Positions 35,741 to 46,302 are shown, counted from the stretch's first letter. The stretch is DNA of 64,000 nt from Pseudoalteromonas sp. '520P1 No. 423' (GCF_001269985.1 NZ_BBZB01000002.1:372001-436000); one strand, 5' to 3'. Made by a program: numbers and translations. Notes: generated from the letters alone by a model not told the origin.

Positions 35741-38365
35741 TTAAAGTGAGTTTTGGTATTGTGTCCACAATTCGCTAACAGACTGCGGGTTGAGTCCTTC
35801 ATTAATAAAGATTTGATGCAATGCTTTTTCTAACGTCCAAGGAGCAATGGTGGTTGCCGTTTCGTTAAGTTTGCTACCAAATCGTTCTATATTGTATTGC
35901 TCACCAAGCCAAACATAGAAAAATGCTGAAGTTGTATAGCCACTAGTATGACTGCCGCCTTTGTTTGCAACTGCTTCAGGGTGAAAACCAAGCGTTAAGC
36001 GGTTATAGTCAGCTAATCCTTCAATGAATCCATAAAACTCAGTCCCGCCAGCATACCCGCCAGCTCCTACAGGTTCCCATTGATAGCCATGAGTTAATTC
36101 ATGGTAAAGTACGCCTCTTAGTTCTGTTAAAATGGATGCAGTTTCGCCACCTAATTGTTGCGCTTTTTCAGCAATATATCGACTACTCAAGCTAATATTA
36201 ATATTAGGCGTTTTACCACTTTTTCCTGAAATACCATCATAATCGTGTAATCGGTAAGTAATATTTTCAACGTTGTTAATTAATTGCGGTGTAACATCAT
36301 CATAAATCAATCGAGCAAGTGTCTCAGAGTGTTGTTGAATAAATGCCACAGGATCTGGGATCATTTGTTTAAAAATGATTGAACCCGGATGAGTCGGATC
36401 ATCATCAACAAAATTGATATTTGGGGCTACAAAATTACCAGAACCTACCGGCTGTTTTACTCGTATACTACCTGTTGTTATATCTTTCTCACCTTCAGCA
36501 TTTGTTACTGTAAGCGATATAGCATAGTTACCTGCTTGATTGAATGTATAACTGGGTGAAGCTTTATTGCTATCTGCTTGTCCTTGAACTTGCCATAATA
36601 CTTGAGCTGCATTTTTTGACCCTGTTGATGAAAACGTTACTGTTTGAGAGATTGCTACTGGGTTTTTAAATTGCATTTTAGCTGAAGGATATTGGCCGCC
36701 AGTACCATAGCCATGAATTTTAAGCTCTGCAATTTGTAATACATCATAGCCCCATTCATCAATACCATGATTGGTAAAATTAAATCTGTGATAACGATAA
36801 GGTGTTACATTAATAAAATTGAAATCTCTAGTTTCAGTGCGGCTAGTCCAATTTTGGTTGTCTCGGTTATCAATTATAGTGTAATTTATACCATCATTAG
36901 AGCCTTCTAAGGTCCAGTATTTAGGGTCCCTTGGAGGAGCGTCATTAGCGGATGTAATGCTGTAGCCTGTTACTATATAGTTTTGGTCGCCTTTATGCTC
37001 AATCCAAGATGATGCTGATTGCACGACATACTTTGTAGTTAAAACATCATCAGTAAGCTCATTTAGCCCTTCTCCACTGATTGATGAACCATATTGACTC
37101 AGTAGGACACCCGAGTCACTTGTAATATCAACATTATTATTTGGACGTTCGCTAACAACAACTAATTGTGGTTTTAATAATGTATCTGATTGATTTGCTA
37201 GTTGAACCGTTAAGCTTGCATCAAAGTAACCACTATTATGATAGCTCACTGTTGGGCTTTGAGCTGAACTTTGATTTGGCGTACCGCCTTCAAAATACCA
37301 ACTGTAACTATCCATATTATCTGGCGCGTGATATTGAACTTGTTCACCGGTATGAATATTTGTTGGTTGCGCAGTAAAACTGGCTTCTAAATGTGGTGGC
37401 GTATTTGTGAATGTGCCTATAAGTGCAACTTCAGCCAGTTGCGTATAATTAGCACCGTGATTATCTGTTATATTCAAGCGATAAAAGCTAAATGACTCTG
37501 GTTGGTTAACTGTATATTGATTAACTTCATACCTATTATTAAATCCCTGATTCGATTGGCTATCTAAAGTGGTCCATTGTTGACCATCATTAGAACCTTG
37601 TAATAACCACGACTTTGGGTCTCTATCAGGTACGTCATTTGCACTAGTAAGCGTATAATGTGTGACATGAGCTTGCTTAGTAAACTGATAAGCAACCCAA
37701 GCTGTATTATTTTGTGCGAGCCATTTGGAATAAGAATTGCCATCAAATAGATTAGTCGCACCTTCACCCGCATGAATTTGCTCTGAAAAAGTGACTGTAC
37801 CATTATCAATTTGAGTGAGTATCTCGCTATTATCTACTGGAGGTGGATCTGTTTGATATTCACCTGATAATGCAAATTCGGCTAGTTGAATAAGATTATC
37901 ACCGCTGTTTTTCGTAATATCTAATCGATAATGTGAAAAACTATCCCTATTTGAAATCATATAAGTTTTTGTTTGATATCTTTGATCAAAAACCTGAGCT
38001 GTTTGACTGTCTATAACCTGCCAATTTAGGGCATCATTACTCCCTTGCAAGCGCCAATCTTGTGGATCGCGTGTCGGTGCATCGTTAGCTGACGTAACAC
38101 TGTAACTACTTAAAATTGCATGCTGATCAAACTGATAGCTGACCCAAGCTGTATTGTCTAATGCAAGCCATTTACTATCGTTATTGTTATCAAATAGGTT
38201 CGTCGTTACCTCTGAACCACTCGTATTTTCACTAGATGATTGGAACGTTCCATTTTTATTGGTTAAAACTGTACTTGCAGCCAATAGTTGTAAAGGTATA
38301 CCAGTGATGAATAAAGCAATTGTGGCAATTTTACATTTCTCTTTTAACTTGTTGTTAAATATCAT
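35741..38365 (-). CDS. Secreted BSP-family metallopeptidase with three discoidin and two PKD domains
   Basis: 874 residues: signal peptide (about 1-30), F5/8-type-C (discoidin) domains at about 32-170, 182-318 and 412-552, PKD domains at about 328-405 and 562-638, and a C-terminal Basic Secretory Protein peptidase domain (PF04450-like, about 645-874). The zinc motif is HELTHGYQ at 755-762, with FIEGLADYNRL about 25 residues on, as in that family. Discoidin domains normally bind glycans or cell surfaces. First gene of an operon with the FKBP and hydrolase genes. One LacI operator lies upstream (38561) and another lies inside codons 38-42. Role inferred: cleaves glycoproteins held by the discoidin modules. 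Confidence 0.88.
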   Translation of the reverse strand: MIFNNKLKEKCKIATIALFITGIPLQLLAASTVLTNKNGTFQSSSENTSGSEVTTNLFDNNNDSKWLALDNTAWVSYQFDQHAILSSYSVTSANDAPTRDPQDWRLQGSNDALNWQVIDSQTAQVFDQRYQTKTYMISNRDSFSHYRLDITKNSGDNLIQLAEFALSGEYQTDPPPVDNSEILTQIDNGTVTFSEQIHAGEGATNLFDGNSYSKWLAQNNTAWVAYQFTKQAHVTHYTLTSANDVPDRDPKSWLLQGSNDGQQWTTLDSQSNQGFNNRYEVNQYTVNQPESFSFYRLNITDNHGANYTQLAEVALIGTFTNTPPHLEASFTAQPTNIHTGEQVQYHAPDNMDSYSWYFEGGTPNQSSAQSPTVSYHNSGYFDASLTVQLANQSDTLLKPQLVVVSERPNNNVDITSDSGVLLSQYGSSISGEGLNELTDDVLTTKYVVQSASSWIEHKGDQNYIVTGYSITSANDAPPRDPKYWTLEGSNDGINYTIIDNRDNQNWTSRTETRDFNFINVTPYRYHRFNFTNHGIDEWGYDVLQIAELKIHGYGTGGQYPSAKMQFKNPVAISQTVTFSSTGSKNAAQVLWQVQGQADSNKASPSYTFNQAGNYAISLTVTNAEGEKDITTGSIRVKQPVGSGNFVAPNINFVDDDPTHPGSIIFKQMIPDPVAFIQQHSETLARLIYDDVTPQLINNVENITYRLHDYDGISGKSGKTPNINISLSSRYIAEKAQQLGGETASILTELRGVLYHELTHGYQWEPVGAGGYAGGTEFYGFIEGLADYNRLTLGFHPEAVANKGGSHTSGYTTSAFFYVWLGEQYNIERFGSKLNETATTIAPWTLEKALHQIFINEGLNPQSVSELWTQYQNSL
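38241..38252. promoter_or_regulatory. LacI-family operator 4, inside the BSP-peptidase coding region
   Basis: Perfect TGGAACGTTCCA over codons 38-42, 113 bp after the start codon and 320 bp from operator 5. An internal auxiliary operator, as in lac O2, is the simplest reading. Confidence 0.75.
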
Positions 38366-39205
38366 TTTTATTCCTAATTTTAAAAGTTATTAACTTCCAT
38401 TGTTAATGCTTTTATTTATTTTCTGATTATATCCTTAACACAGGCTATTAATATGGAAACGCAATTAGACTCTACTGCTTTTATAACTGCGTGCATGGTT
38501 AATTTTTCCACTCAATTCACCTAATTTAAATACTAATTTAACAAGTTGTCAACATTTTATTGGAACGTTCTAAATTTGTATTCGATAGTTTAGTGTTGTT
38601 ATGTTATCTTTTAAGGAAGAGGATTACTGCGATAACATGCTTAGAATTGAAAACCCTCAAACACTCTGGGTAGGAACTTATACTTTCGTTCATTTAAGCG
38701 ATAATTTCACGTTCAGTTAATCGGTTAAAACCACTTTGAAGAGACTTTATATGCTCATCAAAAAGGTGAAAAGTAATATGTTTAAATAGGACATAGCTTT
38801 ACTTAATATATATTTTTCAACTCTAAAAACTTGATAATGACATACCGGACTAATTGTGAAAATTTAGCTTTGAAATCAGTAATGAAATGAATGCATTGGG
38901 AAATCTTAATCTGGCAAAATAATAAATATGATTCCCTCTGGCTAGGCTTTAAATAATCGTCTGTTGGACTATATTATGAGGGCTTATTAGGTTTAATTTT
39001 ATGTATTTTTAGGTTGCTAATTTTATTTTTTATAGACTAACTTTCTATGAAATATTGTACATATTTAATGGCTCATATTTTTTCATAAATCGTGAGTTAT
39101 AAGAGTGCAATGTTTAAACATAATCATTTACTGATTATACGTAGACATTGCACTAAACGAAGAATAAGCTCAAATTAAGATTTCGAGGCAATAAAGCCAA
39201 GTAAG
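38366..39205. other. Long intergenic region upstream of the BSP-peptidase operon
   Basis: 840 bp, AT-rich, between the permease stop and the peptidase start, both on the minus strand. Apart from operator 5 I see no gene, RNA or repeat. The length is unusual beside the tight spacing elsewhere in the locus, and an unannotated small RNA or leader is possible. Confidence 0.4.
38561..38572. promoter_or_regulatory. LacI-family operator 5 (BSP-peptidase operon)
   Basis: TGGAACGTTCTA, one mismatch from the palindrome, 196 bp before the peptidase ATG. Confidence 0.8.
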
Positions 39206-40480
39206 TTATTGTGCAACTAACTTTTGTGGTGCGTCATTTCCCTCTGAATTTAAAACTGGTTTATATCCTTTTAAACCAAAATAAACAATATAAGCATAAC
39301 ATGCAATTACGGTATAAAAGCCATTCTTAATACCGTAATAGTCTGCACACAAGCCCACAACTAGCGGGATAAATGCACCGCCAACAATGGCGGTAACTAA
39401 TAGGCTAGAAGCTTTAGCTGTATTTTTATCTATGTTTACTAAAGATAAGGTGAAAATGTTAGACCACATAATTGAATTACACAGACCTAGTAGAATAAAA
39501 CACCACAAGGAAAGGCTTCCTTGGGTCATAATTGAAGCTAGCAATAATGCAATACCAGTTAAAGCATTTACCGTCAGCATATTATGAGATTTTAGCTGAG
39601 GAAACTTATTTAGTAAGAAAGCACCAATAAATCGACCCAACAGCTCACCGATTAATATATACGAGACCAAAGTGTTTGCACTTTGTAGAGTATAGCCTGG
39701 TAATCTAAGTGCCATAATATAGCTATTGCCGTAATGAACGACACTGACTTCAATACCTACTAAAATAAATATTGCGATTACGCCTTTTTTTAAATGCGGG
39801 TATTGGATTAATAATTGATAGAAGGATCTCAAAGTATGATCAGCAGTTTGCGTATCTTGATGACTAATTTTTGCTATTACTGGAAGTTGAGTGAATTTAA
39901 GACACAGTAAAGCAATTAATAAAATACTCGCCATAATGATATATGGCGTTTGAATTGTCGCTAGCTTTTCAGCTGGGCTAAAACCTGAAACATCTAATAT
40001 AAACCATGCCCCAATGAGAGGTGCTAAGAACTTTCCTAATGAATTAAGTGCTTGGGATAGATTTAGTCGGCTTGAAGCATATTTATTTGGCCCTAATGCT
40101 GATACAAATGGATTAGCTGCAACTTGTAATAGGGTGATCCCAATGCCTAAGATAAATAAGGCGAATAAAAATAAAGGATAACTGACAACAATAGAGGCAA
40201 GTAAAAAAACTAAGCAGCCTATAAATAAAAGACCGATACCGAATAACAAACACACTTTATAACCATAACGTTCAATCACTTTTGCACTTGGAATTGACAT
40301 CAATAAAAATGAAATAAAAAAAGCCCAGTCAACTAAGCCTGCTTCAAAAAAAGTTAAATCAAAAATTTCTTTAAAATAAGGCACTAGCGTACCATTTATA
40401 GTTGTGATTAAACCCCAAATAAAAAATAGACAAGTGAGTAACGAAAATGCGCCTCGATAGTGTGCGTTAGCTTGATCCAT
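39206..40480 (-). CDS. FucP/GluP-type MFS sugar permease
   Basis: 424 residues with about 12 membrane helices. It belongs to the FHS group (fucose, glucose/galactose or glucose/mannose:H+ symporters): FFIWGLITTINGTLVPYFK in helix 1, VIERYGYK in the first loop, and the ANPFVSALGPNKYASSRLNLSQALNSLG block. With GH92, mannose isomerase and kinase genes under the same predicted regulator, mannose is the likely substrate. A perfect LacI-type operator lies 74 bp upstream. Transcribed alone, divergent from TonB receptor 2. Confidence 0.9.
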   Translation of the reverse strand: MDQANAHYRGAFSLLTCLFFIWGLITTINGTLVPYFKEIFDLTFFEAGLVDWAFFISFLLMSIPSAKVIERYGYKVCLLFGIGLLFIGCLVFLLASIVVSYPLFLFALFILGIGITLLQVAANPFVSALGPNKYASSRLNLSQALNSLGKFLAPLIGAWFILDVSGFSPAEKLATIQTPYIIMASILLIALLCLKFTQLPVIAKISHQDTQTADHTLRSFYQLLIQYPHLKKGVIAIFILVGIEVSVVHYGNSYIMALRLPGYTLQSANTLVSYILIGELLGRFIGAFLLNKFPQLKSHNMLTVNALTGIALLLASIMTQGSLSLWCFILLGLCNSIMWSNIFTLSLVNIDKNTAKASSLLVTAIVGGAFIPLVVGLCADYYGIKNGFYTVIACYAYIVYFGLKGYKPVLNSEGNDAPQKLVAQ

Positions 40481-40553
40481 GGTTAGCCTTGTATCGGTTT
40501 TTAGTATTGTGGTATTAGCTTGCCTGTACCGAGCAATAATTTCAATTTATATT

Positions 40554-40565
40554 TGGAACGTTCCA
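40554..40565. promoter_or_regulatory. LacI-family operator 6 (permease)
   Basis: Perfect TGGAACGTTCCA, 74 bp before the permease start codon (minus strand). Confidence 0.85.
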
Positions 40566-41094
40566 TATTTATTTTATGGGTTTTATATTTTTTACGCTTA
40601 AAAACAAATAATTAGTATGTTTTTAGAATCCGGGGAATTGATTGGTTTTTATACTGTAAAAGCTGGAATTATCCAATTTAACGATAGCGTCTCTGTTTCT
40701 ATCTGGTTGTAGGAGTTATTTGCTCCGTGTTTTTGTAATTTCCAGTGAGTGAATAAACCATCTAAATTAAATCGTTATATTATATCAGCTATCAACTCAC
40801 GTTGAATTAATAGTATAAGGTCGTTTTAAGGATTTAGTTTAATCGCTTTATGTTTTTGTTAGTCGTAATTAGCATAACCAATTATGCTATATCCCCTTAG
40901 TAACTGATAATTATACTCTAAACTTTAACTGACCTTTAGGGGATTTCAACGCAATGCAGTTCTTTGGTTTTGATTAGCGCTTATCTAGATACATATTTCA
41001 TACCGAATTGATTAAAAATTTTTTATAGTGTCGATTAAATATTAACTAAAATTTTTATTTTCATGTTGACTTAATGTTAATAATAAAGCTTAAT

Positions 41095-41106
41095 TGGAAC
41101 GTTCCA
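41095..41106. promoter_or_regulatory. LacI-family operator 7 (distal, TonB receptor 2)
   Basis: Perfect TGGAACGTTCCA, 122 bp before the receptor ATG. Confidence 0.85.
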
Positions 41107-41194
41107 TTAAAAGTTAACTAACATATCACATAATCCACAGCAGACTAGATTTACTGTTTGGATGAATTTGAGGTTTTTTTATTTAACAATTTAT

Positions 41195-41206
41195 TGGAAC
41201 GTTCCA
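41195..41206. promoter_or_regulatory. LacI-family operator 8 (proximal, TonB receptor 2)
   Basis: Perfect TGGAACGTTCCA, 22 bp before the ATG: the same distance as operator 3 from TonB receptor 1. It is exactly 100 bp from operator 7. Confidence 0.85.
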
Positions 41207-41227
41207 GTTATTAATTAGGGAATTTCA

Positions 41228-44068
41228 ATGAGCTATCAAAAAAATAAAAAGTACTTGCTTTCAAAAGTCGCTGTTGCTGTGACGTGTATGTGCTCTTCAA
41301 TCACGCACTTTAATATCAGTGCCGATGAGCAAATCAGAAATAATGAAGAAATTGAACGTGTTGAGATCACGGGCTCTAGAATTAAGAGAACTGATCTTGA
41401 AGGTGTGATTAATGTTACAACCATCACATCTGACGATATGATCAAAAATGGTTTTAACAACGTTTATGATGCTTTATCAAATTTAACAGCTGCCGGTGGT
41501 GCTGTACTGGGTGAGATAAATACAGGCTCTTATACCCCAGGTGCTAAAGAGCTAAATCTTCGAGGTTTGGGGCCAGAGTACACCTTGATTTTAGTAAACG
41601 GCAAACGACTTGCCTATTATCCTATGCCTTTTGGTGGTCAAACTAACTTTGTAAATTTAGATATGATCCCAACAGCTATGGTACAACGCATCGATATACA
41701 AACAGGCGGCGCATCGGCTATTTACGGTTCCGAAGCTATGGGCGGCGTGATTAATATTGTCACTAAGAAAGGGATCGAAGGACATTATGTTGAACTTCAA
41801 GGTGGCACGGATACCTATGGTACTAATAATTCAAAAGCATTGAGTTTTGTAGGTGGTTTTAGTGATAACGATTGGAGTGTTGATTATGCCGCAGAGTATA
41901 AAACAAATGACGGGTTAGTCTCGGGTGATAGACCTTATCATGACAGTGATTGGGATAACCCTTCTTCTGATGCAAGAATTGAGCTAAACCGCTCAATTAC
42001 TGTGCGTTCAGATGACACTTTAACGGTAAATAACTACGCAAAAGAATATTGTAATACTAGCGAAAATCCACATTCTATGGCAGTCCAGCACTATGTAGAT
42101 CGTGGCACCACAACAATTGGTGCCAGTTGTGGGTGGGACGAAAATGTCTCAAATCAAATGATTAATAAAAATGAATCAGCCAGTGTTTATGTTAATGGTA
42201 ATTATCAGTTAACCGATGAAATAAATTTATTTGCTAATGCGTTTTACATTCAACAGCAAAAGCAAGGTACCCGCGGATCATTATTTTATATGGGCGATAA
42301 ATTTTGGGACCCAGACTTACCTAATAAAGACGGCGGTTATGGTGGCGCTGTAAAACAAATGTGGCGCAAAGTGATGGATTCTGAGTATACAGATGATGGT
42401 TATGGGCGTACATTCGATGATTCTTCGTATTCTTTAAACTTTGGTTTAGAAGGTGAGATAGCGGATTATGATTATTCGATAGGGTTTTCCCGTTCTGTGT
42501 ATGACTTTAATGACCAATATTTACATGCAACTAATACAGGATTTGCTAGTATTTTAGGACCACAGCTAGGTACTCATAATGATTTACCTGTATATAGACC
42601 AGATTATAAGACATGGTATGGTGGTCTAAATAAGGAAAAAGCATTTGAAATTGCTGATTGGGTTGTTTATGAAGGTAAGTCTTATAACAACACATTCACA
42701 GCAGATATAACGGGTGATTTATTTGATTTACCAGCAGGGCCAGTTGCATTTTCTGCTTATATAGAATTAATGGATGAGGGGAGTAAAGCTGTACCTGACG
42801 AACGAGTCCTTAATAAAGAGTTTTCAGGTTTAACTGGAGTGATCACTGATGGTAGCCGAAATCGCTATGCTGCTGCTGCTGAGTTTTTAATTCCTGTACT
42901 TGATAATTTAGATGTTGAAGCTGCGGTGCGCTATGACTATTACGATGATAAATCAGATGTCGGTGGAGCTGCATCATCTCAAGTTGGTTTTACTTATCGA
43001 CCAGCAGAAAATTTAGTAATTCGAAGTGCTTTCGGTACCACTTTCCGAGGGCCGGATATGGCAGCTTTATATAAAGGGTTTAGTGGTAATTTTGGTAGTG
43101 GGAACGATCGTACTATTGCTGATGCATGTTTAACTTTAGCGAATGAAAGCGCTGTGGCTGGTTATGATACTCAAGCACTGACGCAAACCTGTGTTGACGC
43201 AGATATCACTGCAGATCCAACAAAGCCAAGCATACAAGTTGATTTTGAAAGTGTATCTAAAGGTGATTTAAGTTTAAAAGAAGAAACAGGTACGACATTT
43301 ACAACAGGGTTAGTATATGAACTAAATGAGTATTTTTCATTTAATGTTGATTACTACAATATAGTGATAAAAGATAAAATTCAGTTGCTAGGCGCTGGAT
43401 ATATCATGCAACTCGATTACGAATGTCAAACAGGTGTGCATGATGAAAACTCAGCAATGTGTAGCAACATGGCTTCCCGTATTCAACGCTATGATGAAAC
43501 AGGTGTTGGTATTGATAGGTTAGGCAATACGATTACAGGTGAAGCTTATGTACCACACACAATTACTGAAGGATATATCAATGCTGCAGAGAGACGTGAT
43601 TCAGGTGTTGATTTAGGTTTTAAAGGTTTAGCTGCAACCCAATATGGCGACTTTGATTATAAATTTAATCTGACTCGTACATTAGGTAAAAAAGAAAAGC
43701 TCAGAGCAGAAGATGAGTTAGTTGATTTAATTTCAGATCAAAATAACTTTGATTTTAGAACTATGGCAAATGCATCTGTGACTTGGCAAAAAGACGGCAC
43801 TGCGGTTTCATTACTTGCTAGCTATAAAGGTAAGTTATGGAATAACGCAAATTATTCAGAGCGCAAAAAGTTACCTGCTTGGATCAGATATAACCTGACA
43901 TTAGGACAACAAATCACAGATGAAAGTCGCGTTGTTTTAACGATAACTAACTTATTTAATGCTATGCCACCACAAGATGAAACCTTCTCTAGCTATCCAT
44001 TCTATCGTATGGGTGCTTACGACACGTTAGGTCGTCAATTTAATTTAAGGTATACGTACTCATTTTAG
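41228..44068 (+). CDS. TonB-dependent outer-membrane receptor 2
   Basis: 946 residues. Signal peptide (about 1-33), TonB-box-like IERVEITGSRI, plug domain (about 50-185; ELNLRGLGPEYTLILVNGKR, then ASAIYGSEAMGGVINIVTKK), then a long barrel ending RYTYSF. It is only distantly similar to receptor 1, so the two probably take up different pieces of the substrate. Likely in one transcript with the two BSP lipoprotein genes that follow; there is only a 67-bp gap, with a short hairpin lacking a T-run. Confidence 0.93.
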   Translation: MSYQKNKKYLLSKVAVAVTCMCSSITHFNISADEQIRNNEEIERVEITGSRIKRTDLEGVINVTTITSDDMIKNGFNNVYDALSNLTAAGGAVLGEINTGSYTPGAKELNLRGLGPEYTLILVNGKRLAYYPMPFGGQTNFVNLDMIPTAMVQRIDIQTGGASAIYGSEAMGGVINIVTKKGIEGHYVELQGGTDTYGTNNSKALSFVGGFSDNDWSVDYAAEYKTNDGLVSGDRPYHDSDWDNPSSDARIELNRSITVRSDDTLTVNNYAKEYCNTSENPHSMAVQHYVDRGTTTIGASCGWDENVSNQMINKNESASVYVNGNYQLTDEINLFANAFYIQQQKQGTRGSLFYMGDKFWDPDLPNKDGGYGGAVKQMWRKVMDSEYTDDGYGRTFDDSSYSLNFGLEGEIADYDYSIGFSRSVYDFNDQYLHATNTGFASILGPQLGTHNDLPVYRPDYKTWYGGLNKEKAFEIADWVVYEGKSYNNTFTADITGDLFDLPAGPVAFSAYIELMDEGSKAVPDERVLNKEFSGLTGVITDGSRNRYAAAAEFLIPVLDNLDVEAAVRYDYYDDKSDVGGAASSQVGFTYRPAENLVIRSAFGTTFRGPDMAALYKGFSGNFGSGNDRTIADACLTLANESAVAGYDTQALTQTCVDADITADPTKPSIQVDFESVSKGDLSLKEETGTTFTTGLVYELNEYFSFNVDYYNIVIKDKIQLLGAGYIMQLDYECQTGVHDENSAMCSNMASRIQRYDETGVGIDRLGNTITGEAYVPHTITEGYINAAERRDSGVDLGFKGLAATQYGDFDYKFNLTRTLGKKEKLRAEDELVDLISDQNNFDFRTMANASVTWQKDGTAVSLLASYKGKLWNNANYSERKKLPAWIRYNLTLGQQITDESRVVLTITNLFNAMPPQDETFSSYPFYRMGAYDTLGRQFNLRYTYSF

Positions 44069-44135
44069 GCAGTCGTTCGCTATTGCTCAAAATGAGTAAT
44101 AGCGTCCATTTAGAATTGATTTAAAGGTAAATAGC

Positions 44136-46190
44136 ATGAATAAATTTAAATTATCTGCAGTGGCGTTATGTTTGAGCACTGCATTAATTGGATGTAATAA
44201 TGATGGTTCAGGTTTTGTTTCAAATGAAGAGGTTATTTCAAATGTAGCAACATCTGGTGGTGATAACGCATTTCGTGGTGTTGTAGGTGATACTGGGACT
44301 GATATTGTAGCAATTGATGCAGTGGACGTACCGAGTGGTGAGCAAGTGATTAACTTAATAGATGGTTCGTCTGCGACTAAGTTTCTTACTTTCTCAGATG
44401 CAGTTCAAGTGATTGTGACAACACCTAAAGCTTATAAAATCACTGGTTATAAATTAACTTCAGCCAATGATGCACCTGAGCGAGATCCAACAGATTGGAC
44501 ACTTGAAGGTTCAAATGATGGAGTAACTTGGCAAGCCATTGATGAACGTACAAGTGAAAACTTTTCAAATTTCTTTGTTACAAATGAATATCAAGTTGAT
44601 GAAGATATTGCAGCATATAGTCAGTTTAGATTTAATCTTTCACACGCCCCAGGTGTTGGAATATTACAGTTTTCAGAGCTTGAATTAGTTGTTAAAGCAG
44701 AAGCGCCACTAACAGAATTTTCAAGCACAGTAATGACGCCAACAGTGAATGAAATAGTCATATTTCATGATGACTCACTTGTTAATCCAACAAGTTGGCA
44801 GTGGACGTTTGAAGGTGGAACTCCAGCGACAAGTACAGAGCAAAACCCATTAGTGAGGTTTGATTCTCTGGGAGCAAAATCAGTAACGCTTATTGCAACT
44901 AATGATAAAGGCAGTACAGAGCTCGTTAAACAAGACATGATCAGAGTATGGGATCCTGAAAACCCTTGGGCTGGATTTCCAAAACCACAGGTTAGTTTTG
45001 TTAAAAAATTGCCTGAGCATGAAGGACAAGCTGCACTTGAGCGTGTTATGCCTGATTTAGAAGCCGTAATACATGAAATTTCTTTAGGTGTTGCAAAAGT
45101 ACTGTTTAACAATGTGACCGAAATTAACATTTTTGAAACGCTCAAGTTTGAAACGGGTGAATATGATTTCCCTGCTGCAAAGAGTGGTACCGATAAAGAC
45201 ATGATTTTAATGTTTGATTTAAACCACTTAGCAAATATTGCACAGCAAGGCGATGATGCCCTGCGTGATGAAGTGCTTGGAGTGTTATGGCATGAGCTGA
45301 CTCATGGCTACAATAACACACCTAATTCTGGTAGTTATCAAGCTGGTGATGAGTTCCATACTTATTTAGAAGCCTTAGGGAATTACTCAAGAATTCAAGC
45401 TGGTTTTCATGAACACAGAAGAGCAGGTATCAAGTGGGTAGATAGCTGGAATGATGATGCTTATGAGCAAACTTCATTTTTCCTAGAATGGGTTCAAAAT
45501 GGTAACTTAGGTATTGATTTTATTAAAGAGTTTAATAAACAGGCTAAATTGCTACCAACTTGGAGTTTTGATGGCGCATTTAAAGCTATTTTTGGCGAAG
45601 ATTATGGCATTGAGCAAGCTTGGGCTGCCTACCAGCAACATTTAACCTCTGATTTAGGTATTTCGCCGCCTTACCCGACACCTGTTGCAGGTTATAGTAA
45701 TATCGCAATGAATGCCGTTGTTACGTTTGATGGTGTAGACTTAGCGCCTTTTGGCATTGGTCAGTATACCAATATTAGTGATAATAATATTAATACGCCT
45801 TTGATTTGTGTATTGAGTCAACCTGCATGGTGGCCTGAGCAATTACCTGCTGTTGAAACGAAAGCAGACGCGTCAGTAACATTTGATTTTGAACAACCGA
45901 CACATATCGCTAAATACAGCATTACAGTCGGAACTGATCATTTGAAATGGAATCCTTCGGGCTGGTATTTGCTGGCTTCAAATGATAATGAAACTTGGGC
46001 AGAACTCGATAGTAATGCTTATCCAGAGGAAAATGATAAATTAGATACTTTTGTCTTTGATATTAATAATGAAAGTGACTATCGTTTCTATCGTTTCGTA
46101 TTCGCTAATAAACGAACTGGTGAAGGAATTGGCGGTGGTAATGGTGTGTTATTACAAATCGGTGAAGTTGCTTTATTAGCCGAAGATTAA
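44136..46190 (+). CDS. BSP-family metallopeptidase lipoprotein, discoidin-PKD-BSP-discoidin
   Basis: 684 residues. Lipoprotein signal with lipobox ALIGC (Cys20), discoidin domain (about 50-188), PKD (about 195-272), BSP peptidase (about 280-507) with zinc motif HELTHGYN (386-393) and a shifted third-ligand region (YLEALGNYSRI), then a second, different discoidin-like domain (about 515-684). It should sit on the outer membrane. Compared with its relatives at 35741 and 46303, the Gln after the HExxH block is Asn, and the peptidase is internal rather than C-terminal. It follows TonB receptor 2 and is ended by a strong terminator. Confidence 0.87.
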   Translation: MNKFKLSAVALCLSTALIGCNNDGSGFVSNEEVISNVATSGGDNAFRGVVGDTGTDIVAIDAVDVPSGEQVINLIDGSSATKFLTFSDAVQVIVTTPKAYKITGYKLTSANDAPERDPTDWTLEGSNDGVTWQAIDERTSENFSNFFVTNEYQVDEDIAAYSQFRFNLSHAPGVGILQFSELELVVKAEAPLTEFSSTVMTPTVNEIVIFHDDSLVNPTSWQWTFEGGTPATSTEQNPLVRFDSLGAKSVTLIATNDKGSTELVKQDMIRVWDPENPWAGFPKPQVSFVKKLPEHEGQAALERVMPDLEAVIHEISLGVAKVLFNNVTEINIFETLKFETGEYDFPAAKSGTDKDMILMFDLNHLANIAQQGDDALRDEVLGVLWHELTHGYNNTPNSGSYQAGDEFHTYLEALGNYSRIQAGFHEHRRAGIKWVDSWNDDAYEQTSFFLEWVQNGNLGIDFIKEFNKQAKLLPTWSFDGAFKAIFGEDYGIEQAWAAYQQHLTSDLGISPPYPTPVAGYSNIAMNAVVTFDGVDLAPFGIGQYTNISDNNINTPLICVLSQPAWWPEQLPAVETKADASVTFDFEQPTHIAKYSITVGTDHLKWNPSGWYLLASNDNETWAELDSNAYPEENDKLDTFVFDINNESDYRFYRFVFANKRTGEGIGGGNGVLLQIGEVALLAED

Positions 46191-46255
46191 TTGTTCCCCC
46201 CAGGAAAATACTTGAGCTAAAACCTTACTGTTTTAGTGAGCAAAGTATAAGCCCA

Positions 46256-46291
46256 GTACAAGGTGTGTTGGATTACACCTTGTACTTTTTT
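46256..46291 (+). terminator. Strong terminator after the first BSP lipoprotein
   Basis: 11-bp perfect stem GTACAAGGTGT / ACACCTTGTAC with an 8-base loop and a T7 tail. It lies between two similar genes, so the last gene probably depends on read-through or on a promoter I cannot see. Confidence 0.85.
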
Positions 46292-46302
46292 TAGAGATAA
46301 TC

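Larger units (their letters stand above)
40481..41227. other. Divergent regulatory region, permease and TonB receptor 2
   Basis: 747 bp without a gene. It contains three LacI-type operators: one by the permease and two by the receptor, 100 bp apart. The middle is AT-rich with no clear structure. Confidence 0.6.
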
